Counted from the first letter of the stretch, positions 30,870 through 40,676 are shown. The stretch is 64,000 nucleotides of DNA from Xenorhabdus miraniensis (GCF_002632615.1 NZ_NITZ01000014.1:79779-143778), one strand, 5' to 3'. A program made the numbers and translations. The notes: generated by a model not told the origin, from the letters alone.

Positions 30870-31421
30870 TTAGAAGTAACTGACAAATTGTGTTAAGTCT
30901 GGCGTGGCTACTTTTACTGGAGCCTTGAGTTCCGGCGTCCCTAAATAGAGGAACCCCACAATTTTGTCATTCTCATTACATCCCAGACCCGCTTTGACAA
31001 TAGGATCTTCTGTCCATGAGCCTGAGCGCCATATGCCGCCAAAACCCTGGGCAACAGCCGCCATCTGCATGGCGTGAACGGCACAGCCCGCAGCAACAAC
31101 TTGTTCCCATGCAGGTACTTTTGCATGTTCAACCACTTTAGCAATAACCGTGATGATCATCGGAGCACGATAAGGTGCATTTTTTGCTTTTGCTTCAACC
31201 TCTTTGCCTAATTCTCCCTCAATAGCCGCTTTTTCAAGAAGTGCGCTAAATTTATCAATGCCTTCTCCCTGCATCACAACAAAATGCCAAGGACGCAATG
31301 CCCCATGGTCAGGTGCTCTCATCCCTGCGGCCAAAATATGTTGTAATTCGTTTCCTTCTGGGGCGGGTGTCGTTAAGCGGGCAATTGAACGACGATTCAA
31401 CAAAAGTTCCAAAGCATTCAT
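30870..31421 (-). CDS. ydjA: YdjA, nitroreductase-family NAD(P)H oxidoreductase
   Basis: A small FMN-dependent nitroreductase-fold protein of 183 residues (E. coli 183). [16 protein letters not shown] and the FMN/dimer segment [21 protein letters not shown] are diagnostic. AGGAGG five bases before the ATG at 31421 fixes the start; the frame extends ten codons further without support. The physiological substrate is not established. It is the first gene of a ydjA-selD-topB cluster, divergent from sppA. Confidence 0.93.
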   Translation of the reverse strand: MNALELLLNRRSIARLTTPAPEGNELQHILAAGMRAPDHGALRPWHFVVMQGEGIDKFSALLEKAAIEGELGKEVEAKAKNAPYRAPMIITVIAKVVEHAKVPAWEQVVAAGCAVHAMQMAAVAQGFGGIWRSGSWTEDPIVKAGLGCNENDKIVGFLYLGTPELKAPVKVATPDLTQFVSYF

Positions 31422-31588
31422 GATTTCCTCCTGAATAAGATAATCTGTCACAAACCAACATTCTCTGTTTATTTGTTAATGAATGAAAGCACAGAAATCG
31501 TTTTTTCAACCACTCACGTGATTTCTGGCTGACATTTACAAATAAGCTGATTAGGATAACCCCATTTGATACCATAACTGGAGACGAT

Positions 31589-33481
31589 ATGCGTACTTTA
31601 TGGAAGTTTATAGCGTCATTATTTAAATGGAGTTGGAAGCTGCTAAATTTCGTTCGCCAACTTATTTCTAATTTTATCTTTATCCTGCTGATTGTTGTCG
31701 TTGCCGTTGGCATAATCGCTTACCAGCACCAATCTAATTCTAACGATAACTACCAAGGCGCATTATATGTAGATCTATCTGGTATAGTTCTTGACCGAGT
31801 ATCCTCTCGCAACCCGCTTGATCTATTGGGAAAAAGCCTTTTCGACTCCTCCGGTAAAAGTTCACAGGAAACTTCTGTATTTGACATTGTTGACAGCATT
31901 CGTCGTGCCAAAAATGATCCCAAAATTACTGGAATGGTATTAAAGCTGAATAACTTTATCGGTGCAGATCAGCCTTCCATGAGGTATATCGGCAAAACCA
32001 TCAGCGAATTTAAAGCGGCGGGCAAACCTGTTTTTGCAATAGGTGATACTTACAGTCAATCACAATATTATTTAGCCAGTTATGCAAATGAAATATACCT
32101 GTCCCCACAAGGAACCGTTGATATCCATGGTTTCTCGACCAATCATTTGTACTACAAATCATTATTGGACACGCTGAAAGTTTCTAACCATATTTTTCGT
32201 GTAGGAACCTATAAATCGGCAGTGGAGCCCTTTTTACGGGATGATATGTCAGAAGAAGCACGTCAAGCTGACAGCCTGTGGCTCAACGAGCTTTGGAATA
32301 ATTACTTAAATACCATTGCCGCTAACAGGAAGACTTCTGCCGAACAAATATCCCCTGCTGCAACTAACTTCCTTGAAAAATTTCGTAAAGCAGATGGTGA
32401 TGCCGCACTGTATGCGTATCAAAACAAGCTGGTCAATTATATTGAGCCACGCAGTACTATTGAAAACAAAATGAAGGAAATCTTCGGTTGGGATGCGGAA
32501 CGAAAGCATTTCAACTACATCAGCATCTATGATTATATTGCCCTGAAACCAGTACAAACCCTGGGCAATAATCAAGGTAATATTGCCGTTATTATTGCTG
32601 AAGGCGCGATTCTGGATGGTAAAGAAGAGCCAGGCGTAGTAGGAAGTGACACAATTGTGGAGCAGCTACGTGAAGCACGCAATAATCCTGACATAAAAGC
32701 GATCGTATTGCGGGTAAACAGCCCTGGTGGCAGTATCGGTGCATCAGAGATTATTCGTAGCGAAATCGCAGCCATCCGCTATGGCAATGGAAAAAATAAT
32801 GGTGAAGGCGCTAAACCTGTTGTGGTTTCAATGGGAGGTTTAGCAGCATCAGGCGGCTACTGGATATCCACCCCGGCCAACTACATCATTGCAGATCCAA
32901 ATACATTAACAGGTTCTATCGGTGTTTTTGGTCTGTTTCAAACTTTTGAAAAAAGCCTAAATTATATCGGTGTGAATACTGATGGTGTTTCAACAACGCC
33001 ACTGGCAGATATCTCCGCAACCAAAGGCATTAACCAAATCGCCTCCGATGTAATACAGTTGTCTATCGAAAATGGCTACAGTAAGTTTATCAAACTGGTT
33101 GCACATTCACGTAATAAGTCGCTGGATGAAACCAATAAAATTGCTCAAGGACGTGTTTGGAGCGGCTTTGATGCCAAAAAACTGGGTTTAGTCGATCAGT
33201 TGGGTGATTTTGATGATGCTGTCAAAAAAGCCTCTGAACTGGCAGGCGTTAAAAACGTATCACTGAACTGGATGCAGCCTGAACTCTCATTCTCTGAAAG
33301 AATGATGTTAGGTTTCACTTCATCAGCACAAGCCCTGCTGCCAAATGTATTACAGTCAATGTTGCCAGCTCCGTTTTCTCAGGTTGCTCAAGACATGAAA
33401 AAACAGGCTGTGTTTTATAACAATATGAATGATCCGCAGCATATTTATACATTCTGTCTGAACTGTGTCGATATCCGTTAA
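31589..33481 (+). CDS. sppA: Signal peptide peptidase A (protease IV)
   Basis: An inner-membrane serine protease that degrades cleaved signal peptides and acts in envelope proteolysis. One N-terminal membrane helix (about 27-45) is followed by tandem S49 domains. The general base Lys209 in GTYKSAVEPF and nucleophile Ser421 in GGLAASGGYW form the family Ser-Lys dyad. It has 630 residues; the nucleophile is displaced by about 12 relative to E. coli Ser409, partly owing to an insert GNGKNNGEG near 399-407. GGAG precedes the ATG. A terminator follows at 33544. Confidence 0.96.
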   Translation: MRTLWKFIASLFKWSWKLLNFVRQLISNFIFILLIVVVAVGIIAYQHQSNSNDNYQGALYVDLSGIVLDRVSSRNPLDLLGKSLFDSSGKSSQETSVFDIVDSIRRAKNDPKITGMVLKLNNFIGADQPSMRYIGKTISEFKAAGKPVFAIGDTYSQSQYYLASYANEIYLSPQGTVDIHGFSTNHLYYKSLLDTLKVSNHIFRVGTYKSAVEPFLRDDMSEEARQADSLWLNELWNNYLNTIAANRKTSAEQISPAATNFLEKFRKADGDAALYAYQNKLVNYIEPRSTIENKMKEIFGWDAERKHFNYISIYDYIALKPVQTLGNNQGNIAVIIAEGAILDGKEEPGVVGSDTIVEQLREARNNPDIKAIVLRVNSPGGSIGASEIIRSEIAAIRYGNGKNNGEGAKPVVVSMGGLAASGGYWISTPANYIIADPNTLTGSIGVFGLFQTFEKSLNYIGVNTDGVSTTPLADISATKGINQIASDVIQLSIENGYSKFIKLVAHSRNKSLDETNKIAQGRVWSGFDAKKLGLVDQLGDFDDAVKKASELAGVKNVSLNWMQPELSFSERMMLGFTSSAQALLPNVLQSMLPAPFSQVAQDMKKQAVFYNNMNDPQHIYTFCLNCVDIR

Positions 33482-33493
33482 AAACGACTTATC

Positions 33494-33532
33494 TATACCC
33501 AATAGATTTCAAGTTGTGTCGCGACGGGTATA
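33494..33532. repeat. 39-bp element with TATACCC/GGGTATA ends
   Basis: TATACCC (33494-33500) and GGGTATA (33526-33532) are perfect inverted ends around CAATAGATTTCAAGTTG and a GC-rich piece. From memory of these genomes, TATACCCAATAGATTTCAAG is a common beginning of an intergenic palindromic repeat in Xenorhabdus and Photorhabdus; here the long interior seems deleted. It lies between the sppA stop and its terminator. Confidence 0.5.
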
Positions 33533-33543
33533 CCTCAAATTTG

Positions 33544-33572
33544 AAGCCTGATTTCACGATCAGGCTTTTTTT
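33544..33572 (+). terminator. Intrinsic terminator after sppA
   Basis: A 9-bp stem AAGCCTGAT/ATCAGGCTT (33544-33552 with 33559-33567), loop TTCACG, then TTTTT. Confidence 0.9.
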
Positions 33573-33623
33573 ATTCCCCATACTCCCTATAATCCGGCTA
33601 AATATTTTTATTGAGACGTGATC

Positions 33624-34643
33624 ATGCAGAAGAAATCTATCTATGTTGTTTACACTGGCGGCACAATCGGGATGCAGCATTCTCCTAATGGGTACATTCC
33701 TGTCTCCGGCCATTTGCAACAGCAACTCGCAAAAATGCCTGAATTCCACCGACCAGAAATGCCAACATTTACGATCCGTGAACATCAACCCCTGATTGAC
33801 TCTTCTGATATGAGTCCTGATGACTGGGGCATTATCGCAAATGATATCCACCAGAATTATCATGACTATGACGGCTTTGTTATTCTGCATGGCACCGACA
33901 CCATGGCTTTCACTGCCTCAGCGCTTTCTTTCATGCTTGAGAACCTCAACAAGCCGGTTATTGTGACAGGGTCACAAATACCTTTAGAAGCATTACGTTC
34001 TGATGGTCAGACAAACTTACTTAACGCCTTGTATCTTGCTGCAAACTACCCTATCAACGAAGTCAGCCTGTTTTTCAACAACAAATTGTTTCGTGGAAAC
34101 AGAACAGTTAAAGCCCACGCTGATGGTTTTGATGCCTTTTCATCCCCTAACTGTTCACCATTAATGGAAGCAGGCATCAATATTCGCACTTTCAAAACAA
34201 GCCCCATACCTGCCAAGCACAGCGAGTTTGTCGTCAATCCGATCACATCACAACCGATTGGTGTTGTAACCATCTACCCAGGCTTATCCAGCCAAGTGGT
34301 AGAAAACATCCTGATGCAACCGGTTAAGGCATTGATTTTAAGATCATATGGAGTTGGCAATGCCCCGCAATGTGCCTCTTTGCTAAAAACATTAAGAGAA
34401 GCGACCGAGCGAGGAATTATCGTGGTTAATTTGACTCAGTGTATTTCTGGCCGGGTCAATATGGAGGGATATGCTACCGGTCACTCACTGGCCGCATCAG
34501 GTGTTATCAGCGGTTATGACATGACTTTCGAGGCCGCCTTGACGAAATTGCACTATTTATTGAGCCAATCTTACACACCCGAAGAAATTCGCTACCTGAT
34601 GCAGCAGAATTTGCGCGGTGAATTGAGCTATTCAGATGATTAA
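33624..34643 (+). CDS. ansA: Cytoplasmic L-asparaginase I
   Basis: Hydrolyses L-asparagine to aspartate and ammonia; the type I enzyme is cytoplasmic and this copy has no signal peptide. Catalytic-threonine motifs are YTGGTIG (Thr near residue 12) and HGTDTM (near 89-94). The ATG at 33624 gives 339 residues (E. coli 338) and the conserved start MQKKSIYVVYTGG; a GTG two codons upstream is less likely. It is followed 21 bp later by pncA, the same pair as in E. coli, and both are closed by one terminator. Confidence 0.96.
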   Translation: MQKKSIYVVYTGGTIGMQHSPNGYIPVSGHLQQQLAKMPEFHRPEMPTFTIREHQPLIDSSDMSPDDWGIIANDIHQNYHDYDGFVILHGTDTMAFTASALSFMLENLNKPVIVTGSQIPLEALRSDGQTNLLNALYLAANYPINEVSLFFNNKLFRGNRTVKAHADGFDAFSSPNCSPLMEAGINIRTFKTSPIPAKHSEFVVNPITSQPIGVVTIYPGLSSQVVENILMQPVKALILRSYGVGNAPQCASLLKTLREATERGIIVVNLTQCISGRVNMEGYATGHSLAASGVISGYDMTFEAALTKLHYLLSQSYTPEEIRYLMQQNLRGELSYSDD

Positions 34644-34664
34644 TAAAAAGGTAAATCGAGAAAT

Positions 34665-35318
34665 ATGATGAAAACAGCATTATTACTTATCGATCTGCAA
34701 AATGATTTCTGTACTGGGGGCGCACTGGCGGTTAAAGAGAGTGAGACTGTCATTAAAGTAGCGAATGAGGTTATCGCCCTCTGTCAGGAAAATAATAGCC
34801 AGAAGAATCATACTGCTATTATTGCCAGTCAGGATTGGCACCCAACAAACCACATGAGTTTTGCCGTAAATTCCGGGCAAAAAATGGGGGAATTAGGCGA
34901 ACTTAATGGCATTCCCCAAATATGGTGGCCGGTTCACTGTGTACAGGGGCAATTTGGAGCAGAATTTCATCCTTTATTGAATCAATCAGCTATCCAGGAA
35001 GTTTTTCAAAAAGGCGAAAATCCCCAGATAGATAGTTATAGTACGTTTTTCGACAATGACCATAAAAGCGAAACTCAACTGCATGGATGGCTGACTGAAC
35101 ATAATATACAGCGCTTACTTGTATTGGGCATTGCTACTGATTACTGCGTTAAATTTACTGTACTTGATGCTCTGGCTCTCGGCTACGAAACCTATGTGAT
35201 TACAGATGGTTGTCGTGGTGTCAATATTCAGCCCGATGACAGCCAGCATGCTTTTGAGGAAATGGCATCCAAGGGTGCTAAATTAATCTCACAAAGCGAA
35301 ATAGTATCGATTTTGTAA
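34665..35318 (+). CDS. pncA: Nicotinamidase
   Basis: Converts nicotinamide to nicotinate for NAD salvage. Catalytic Asp10 lies in LLIDLQNDF, the metal-binding DWHPTNH segment follows near 59, and the catalytic cysteine lies in LGIATDYCVKFTVLDAL (near 163), with a lysine in FQKGENPQID between. It has 217 residues (E. coli PncA 213). Two adjacent ATG codons make the first Met ambiguous. Co-transcription with ansA is likely. Confidence 0.95.
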   Translation: MMKTALLLIDLQNDFCTGGALAVKESETVIKVANEVIALCQENNSQKNHTAIIASQDWHPTNHMSFAVNSGQKMGELGELNGIPQIWWPVHCVQGQFGAEFHPLLNQSAIQEVFQKGENPQIDSYSTFFDNDHKSETQLHGWLTEHNIQRLLVLGIATDYCVKFTVLDALALGYETYVITDGCRGVNIQPDDSQHAFEEMASKGAKLISQSEIVSIL

Positions 35319-35331
35319 ACACCAAAAATCG

Positions 35332-35378
35332 CCTCGTCCTTGGCTAAAATTATTTTTAGCAAACAGGACGAGGTTTTT
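35332..35378 (+). terminator. Intrinsic terminator after pncA
   Basis: A 9-bp stem CCTCGTCCT/AGGACGAGG (35332-35340 with 35365-35373) encloses a second smaller stem GCTAAAA/TTTTAGC and is followed by TTTTTAT. Confidence 0.85.
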
Positions 35379-35495
35379 ATGTACAAACTAAAAACGTACA
35401 CAATGTTGTACATAAAAATTGATCTTACATTGGTTAGATAGGGAAAATTGAGATCGGTTTCAAGGTGAGGATAAGAAGGAAGTTACTATCACTAT

Positions 35496-35513
35496 AGGGC
35501 AGCAATCTGCCCT
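35496..35513. repeat. Short perfect hairpin AGGGCAG-CAAT-CTGCCCT
   Basis: A 7-bp GC-rich stem with a 4-base loop in DNA with no gene. It could be a terminator of a lost gene; only TT follows. Confidence 0.4.
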
Positions 35514-35660
35514 TTAACATACGGGATAACCCTGCATGTACTGGACAGCTTAAACTCAAGCTCTCCTGTGTCGTTTATAACTCATTGATTTATCCGAGAC
35601 CGTCACGTTGACTCAATCATTGCGGAAATCCCACTTGAATAATGTTGATTGAGTTTTAAT

Positions 35661-35720
35661 CTCCAATCTTCTGCATCATGCAGAAGATTGGAGGGTTAAA
35701 GGTGAGATTTCTCACCTTTA
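35661..35720. repeat. Two adjacent long perfect palindromes
   Basis: First a 15-bp stem, CTCCAATCTTCTGCA (35661-35675) with its complement at 35679-35693, loop TCA. Second an 11-bp stem TAAAGGTGAGA (35697-35707) with its complement at 35710-35720, loop TT. The second ends immediately before the lectin remnant. Neither is followed by a T-run. Possible leader structure or remains of a mobile palindromic element. Confidence 0.5.
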
Positions 35721-35723
35721 TAA

Positions 35724-35870
35724 AACTTGTTGATTTTGCTTATTTCTGTCACAGGGACAGGGATTTTTACTGTGCTGAGTTTTGATAGCAACTACAGTGA
35801 TAACTCAGGTGACTTTTATGTTAATGTTAAAATAGAGTCACGTTATTCTCTTCTCGAAGAAATAAAATAA
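35724..35870 (+). pseudogene. C-terminal remnant of a LecA-like (PA-IL) lectin
   Basis: An open frame of 48 codons bounded by an in-frame TAA at 35721 and a TAA at 35868. It has no ATG and contains LSFDSNYSDNSGDFYVNVKIE. This resembles the C-terminal calcium-lectin strand region of PA-IL (which has DVPGTYGNNSGSFSVNIG). The intact protein would be about 120 residues, so roughly two thirds are missing at the 5' side. A good terminator follows at 35884, as expected for a former gene end. The family call rests on one short motif. Confidence 0.5.
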
Positions 35871-35883
35871 ATAATTAAAACTC

Positions 35884-35910
35884 TAACCCGCAACTTTCTG
35901 CGGGTTAATT
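35884..35910 (+). terminator. Terminator after the lectin remnant
   Basis: A perfect 9-bp stem TAACCCGCA/TGCGGGTTA (35884-35892 with 35899-35907), loop ACTTTC, then ATTATTC. Confidence 0.7.
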
Positions 35911-36102
35911 ATTCATACCAAATAGGAAAAATGGAAACAGTTTTTATTTGAAATATATTTTTCATCACATTTCTATAAATTAGCGGCCATGACATCAATT
36001 TATTGAATCATGTATAGCATGCTTATTTGAATAATATTCAGGCCATGATTCCAATAATTAGATATTGTGATAGATGCCTCTCTTTTTTATTATTGGTGAG
36101 TT

Positions 36103-36160
36103 ATGGCGAAAGTTAATGTGGTTTGTCGTTATTGTCACAAAACAGAAGAGGTCAAGAAAA
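36103..36160 (+). pseudogene. IS1-family InsA N-terminal remnant
   Basis: The frame starts ATG and reads MAKVNVVCRYCHKTEEVKK, the zinc-finger start of IS1-family InsA proteins (first C-x2-C pair). After about 19 residues the similarity stops and the frame runs into the terminator of the opposing gene. No second C-x2-C, helix-turn-helix or InsB part is present, so this is a truncated insertion-sequence scar. Confidence 0.6.
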
Positions 36161-36162
36161 TG

Positions 36163-36192
36163 AAAAAGCCCCACATGGTTAGTGAGGCTTTA
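36163..36192 (-). terminator. Terminator of the PixA-like gene
   Basis: On the minus strand, AAAGCCTCA pairs with TGGGGCTTT (one G-U) around a 9-base loop and is followed by TTC. It lies 27 bp beyond the stop of the PixA-like gene and abuts the IS1 remnant. Confidence 0.7.
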
Positions 36193-36218
36193 TTTATAAT
36201 TGGGAATTACACAATGGA

Positions 36219-36779
36219 TCATCTATTGTCCAGAATAATAGCTGGATCCCAATTAACATATCCCCTGAAATTACCATTATCATATATACCTACAATGAAC
36301 GCATAATATTCTGTAGCTGCATTTCCAGGAGGAGGCATGTTTTTAACGGTGATATCCCAATAGTAGCTAAATATTTCCTGAAGATCTACTTCAAGCGGAT
36401 TTGGGTTTGGTACTGGATTATCTGACTTCAACACAGGGACATAAGAATGTATCGGCTTTACTTCTGGGGGGACGAAAAAATAACTTGCTTCAGTTGGTGT
36501 CTGAAAAACCGGGTAAAGTTTCAATAATGCAGCTGAATACTCTGAATCTTTAGACAAAGTAACCCCACGCCAACGAATAGTATCACCATTCTTAGCTTTA
36601 ACTTGTAAGTCACTTCCACCCTGACCCTGTATAACATATTTTGACTTAGCTAACATATGAATATATTTGTTTCCATTACTAAGGAAAGTAGGTGCATTAA
36701 TATTATTACTAATCTTACCATAATCTTCCATAATAGATTGCGCGTCCACAGTAACTAATATATCGATCACATTCGCCAT
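36219..36779 (-). CDS. PixA/AidA-family inclusion-body protein
   Basis: A 186-residue protein of the AidA/PixA family. N-terminal NVIDILVTVDAQSIMEDY, then HMLAKSKYVIQGQGGSDLQVKA and GDTIRWRGVTL are the conserved blocks, and the C-terminal half has YWDITVKN and YYAFIVGIYD. PixA is a methionine-rich crystalline inclusion protein of Xenorhabdus nematophila and AidA is a quorum-regulated protein of Burkholderia/Ralstonia. This copy is not notably methionine-rich, so it is a family member rather than PixA itself. It sits among insertion-sequence scars, suggesting acquisition. Role unknown. Confidence 0.82.
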   Translation of the reverse strand: MANVIDILVTVDAQSIMEDYGKISNNINAPTFLSNGNKYIHMLAKSKYVIQGQGGSDLQVKAKNGDTIRWRGVTLSKDSEYSAALLKLYPVFQTPTEASYFFVPPEVKPIHSYVPVLKSDNPVPNPNPLEVDLQEIFSYYWDITVKNMPPPGNAATEYYAFIVGIYDNGNFRGYVNWDPAIILDNR

Positions 36780-37167
36780 TATAGTACCCTCATTAGTTAA
36801 TAGTATTATTATTTTTTATTCGCAAACCAAAATAACAACAGGCCTATATTTAAACACTAAACTGCTTACAGATTTAACCATATCAGAATAAATCAAGATG
36901 GAAATATCAAAAAAATATAATAACAAAGGAAAATAAATTACAATTAAATATTTTTAATGATATTGATTTGATATTGTTTGTTTTATGTAAAATTTATTTC
37001 CAAATCTATTTTGTATTGCTATTAAATAGACTAGAAACAAAAAAACGCAATCGCGAAACTTTAAACACTCGATAAGCTATGTGACATTGCTATCACCCTT
37101 ATCACAATATACTGACTTTTGTAATTAAGCAACTTGATTAACGGTTTCTTTTTGCACACATTTATCC
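36780..37167. other. AT-rich region upstream of the PixA-like gene
   Basis: About 390 bp of very AT-rich DNA that should hold the PixA-like promoter. No frame is credible until the transposase remnant at about 37168. Confidence 0.45.
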
Positions 37168-37262
37168 AGTTCCAACACCAGATCCGAAACAGCCAGCACA
37201 TTAATCATCTCAACCAGCAGTTCGCGGTCACCGAACCCAATCAGGTTTGGTGCGGTGATTGT
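37168..37262 (+). pseudogene. IS3-family transposase (OrfB) remnant, frameshifted
   Basis: One frame reads [12 protein letters not shown] and the next reads [20 protein letters not shown]; together they match the stretch just before the integrase core of IS3-group OrfB, where TEPNQVW-x-x-D introduces the first catalytic Asp. A one-base deletion near 37200 splits the frames, and similarity ends right after GD. No flanking inverted repeats were found. It is a decayed fragment 88 bp from the yeaC stop. Confidence 0.6.
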
Positions 37263-37349
37263 AGTTTATGTACACCAAGCAACAAGCAAGATGTACATAT
37301 TTCTCGTGACACAAGGTGTGTGTTTGTAACTATTACTGACTATTAATAA

Positions 37350-37619
37350 CTAAAGCTGATTAATGAACCGTATTTCGGACTGGAATGTCGCTTTTAGCTC
37401 TTGTTTACTTTTGATAGTAATTTGACCATCTGTGCCAATCGTCATATGTTCAGGATCATGATTATGCCTGGCCTGCCAAAGCATCACCGCCTGTAAACTA
37501 TGTTCTTTCTGTTCTGGCGTAAGTGGTACGCCATCCTGCCATTTTCCTAATTCGACAGCCTGAACCAATCGCTGATAAATTTCGGGTGTCATGGCAGAAA
37601 TTAAATCATCCAACTTCAT
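37350..37619 (-). CDS. yeaC: YeaC, DUF1315 protein
   Basis: An 89-residue cytoplasmic protein of the DUF1315 family. MTPEIYQRLVQAVELGKWQDG and QKEHSLQAVMLWQARHN match E. coli YeaC (90 residues) closely. Function unknown. It lies upstream of the msrB/gapA group as in E. coli, but here its 3' side faces the scar island. Confidence 0.92.
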   Translation of the reverse strand: MKLDDLISAMTPEIYQRLVQAVELGKWQDGVPLTPEQKEHSLQAVMLWQARHNHDPEHMTIGTDGQITIKSKQELKATFQSEIRFINQL

Positions 37620-37813
37620 TAATATTCCTTAGCGGCTACATGGCTATTTATATTATTTACACGATGACACTGAGAATGACTATAAGCCGACACTATTTCA
37701 ATCAATATCATCACAAGTTAATAGCTTAATTTTAACACCAGAGCTGAATCGTTTCTTTTACATTATGAAACCCAATAGTTTCACCTGAGTTCAAAAAACA
37801 GCCTTAAATGACA

Positions 37814-38227
37814 TTAACCTGCTGTTTCTTCGCTTGTTTCTTTATCGATAAAACGCAATGCTGCTGAATTAATGCAGAAACGCTCCCCTGTCGGTTTGGG
37901 GCCATCGGGAAAAACATGCCCTAAGTGGGCCTGACAATGGCTACAACGCACCTCTATCCGGTGCATATTATGTGAATAATCATCAAGGTAAGTGATAGAA
38001 TCATCATCGATTGGCTGGTAAAAACTCGGCCATCCGCATCCAGAATCAAATTTAGTATCTGAAACAAATAATGGCTGGCGACAACACAGGCAATGGTAAA
38101 TACCACTTTTTTTGTTGTGCAGTAATTTTCCTGAAAACGGCGGCTCAGTGCCTGCTTCTTGCGTAACATGACGCTGCATTGTACTAAGCTGTTCTATAGA
38201 AAGGGAAATATTTTGACTTTTAGCCAT
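37814..38227 (-). CDS. msrB: Methionine-R-sulfoxide reductase B
   Basis: Reduces protein-bound methionine-R-sulfoxide. Structural zinc cysteines are Cys46/Cys49 (CLCC) and Cys95/Cys98 (CSHC), and the catalytic Cys118 is in [13 protein letters not shown]. It has 137 residues, the E. coli length, from the ATG at 38227, which has AGGTGG 5 bases upstream; a GTG three codons earlier overlaps that site. It is divergent from gapA. Confidence 0.95.
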   Translation of the reverse strand: MAKSQNISLSIEQLSTMQRHVTQEAGTEPPFSGKLLHNKKSGIYHCLCCRQPLFVSDTKFDSGCGWPSFYQPIDDDSITYLDDYSHNMHRIEVRCSHCQAHLGHVFPDGPKPTGERFCINSAALRFIDKETSEETAG

Positions 38228-38465
38228 GATGACCACCTTTTAAGGCCAATATTTTCAATAAAAAAATCATCGAAAACAACAAAAAATCAACATAAACATG
38301 TTAAAACGCATTCTAACCCATTCAACACAGCAATTTACCTTACTAATTGTGATAAGTCTCACATATCTAACCGATGGTAACTTTAAATATCTCCCTATAC
38401 CCCGATAATGGTGTGCGTAGAGCTTGTCCCGGCTGTATAACAAGCGTTCAGATAGTGATTATTAA

Positions 38466-39566
<1,101 letters not shown>

Positions 39567-39585
39567 TCGAGCTTTCTCCATATTC

Positions 39586-39617
39586 AAAAACCACCTGTTT
39601 ACGGGTGGTTTTTTTAT
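39586..39617 (+). terminator. Intrinsic terminator after gapA
   Basis: An A-run, CCACC-TG paired with CG-GGTGG around a TTTA loop, then seven T. Very strong. Confidence 0.92.
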
Positions 39618-39717
39618 CCCAAAATTTATATTTTCAGAACATTGAGCTATTCTTGAGCCTTATCACCACTACTCATTCAAGATGTTACCTATTCAGGTTT
39701 ACATAAGGTTATGACAA

Positions 39718-40599
39718 ATGCTTGATAAAATTTTTTCATTACCGGTTGTAGAACAGATATCCCCTTATATCAGTCAACGAAACATTGACGGCTTTCCCTT
39801 GATTGTTGTTTCCCATCCTAAAGTACGCGGTGCGATTAGCATTCAAGGGGCACATTTGCTCACATGGCAGCCTGATAGTGAAAAACCCGTCTTATGGTTA
39901 AGTGATCAAACTGCCTTTAGGGCAGGTACAGCAATTCGGGGTGGGATTCCCATCTGTTGGCCCTGGTTCGGTCCAGTTTCGGCTCCCAGCCACGGATTTG
40001 CCCGAATACTGCCCTGGGAGCTCAAAGCACACCATGAAAACGAAAATGGCGTTATTTTGACATTTACTCTCCAGAGTAGCGCTTATACTCATAAATTATG
40101 GCCACATGAATTCACGCTAATTGCCCGCTTTAAATTAGGGGAAACCTGCGAAATAGAGCTGGAGTGTCATGGTGAATATCAAGCGACTGGCGCCCTTCAC
40201 TCTTATTTCAATGTCAGTGACATCAATCAAATTCGAGTCAGTGGGCTTGGTGCTCATTTTATTGATACTGTTACAGACAGAGAAATGTACGCCCATGAAG
40301 ATTTAATTTTTAAGGGACGAACAGACCGCATTTATACAGAGCCGGACGATTTCAGCTTATTGAGAGACTCCATGTGGAAGCGAACAATTGAAATACACCA
40401 CTACCACCATAGCGATGTAGTATGCTGGAACCCTGGCGCTGAACTTTCCAATAATATGAAAGACATGAGCCGGGAAGGTTATAAAAACATGGCCTGTATC
40501 GAAACTGCTCGTATCAATAACCCATTGCGCCCCAGAAATGGCGATCCAGATAGGTTGTCCGTTATTATTCGCTGCCGAAAAATTCCTGACGGTTATTAG
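39718..40599 (+). CDS. yeaD: YeaD, glucose-6-phosphate 1-epimerase family protein
   Basis: An aldose 1-epimerase-like protein of 293 residues (E. coli 294). IRGGIPICWPWFGP and HGFARILPWEL carry the family active-site region, with the catalytic His in ALHSYFNV and Glu in the C-terminal CIETARI. The family interconverts alpha and beta glucose-6-phosphate, which fits its place after gapA. It is convergent with mipA across a shared hairpin. Confidence 0.92.
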   Translation: MLDKIFSLPVVEQISPYISQRNIDGFPLIVVSHPKVRGAISIQGAHLLTWQPDSEKPVLWLSDQTAFRAGTAIRGGIPICWPWFGPVSAPSHGFARILPWELKAHHENENGVILTFTLQSSAYTHKLWPHEFTLIARFKLGETCEIELECHGEYQATGALHSYFNVSDINQIRVSGLGAHFIDTVTDREMYAHEDLIFKGRTDRIYTEPDDFSLLRDSMWKRTIEIHHYHHSDVVCWNPGAELSNNMKDMSREGYKNMACIETARINNPLRPRNGDPDRLSVIIRCRKIPDGY

Positions 40600-40610
40600 G
40601 TCAAGGTAAT

Positions 40611-40655
40611 GAAAAGCTGAACTTTGCCATAACAATTGCAAACATTCAGCTTTTC
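40611..40655. terminator. Bidirectional hairpin between yeaD and mipA
   Basis: An 11-bp perfect stem GAAAAGCTGAA/TTCAGCTTTTC (40611-40621 with 40645-40655) with a 23-base loop. Confidence 0.65.
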
Positions 40656-40676
40656 AGTAGCTATCTGGAAGAAAAA

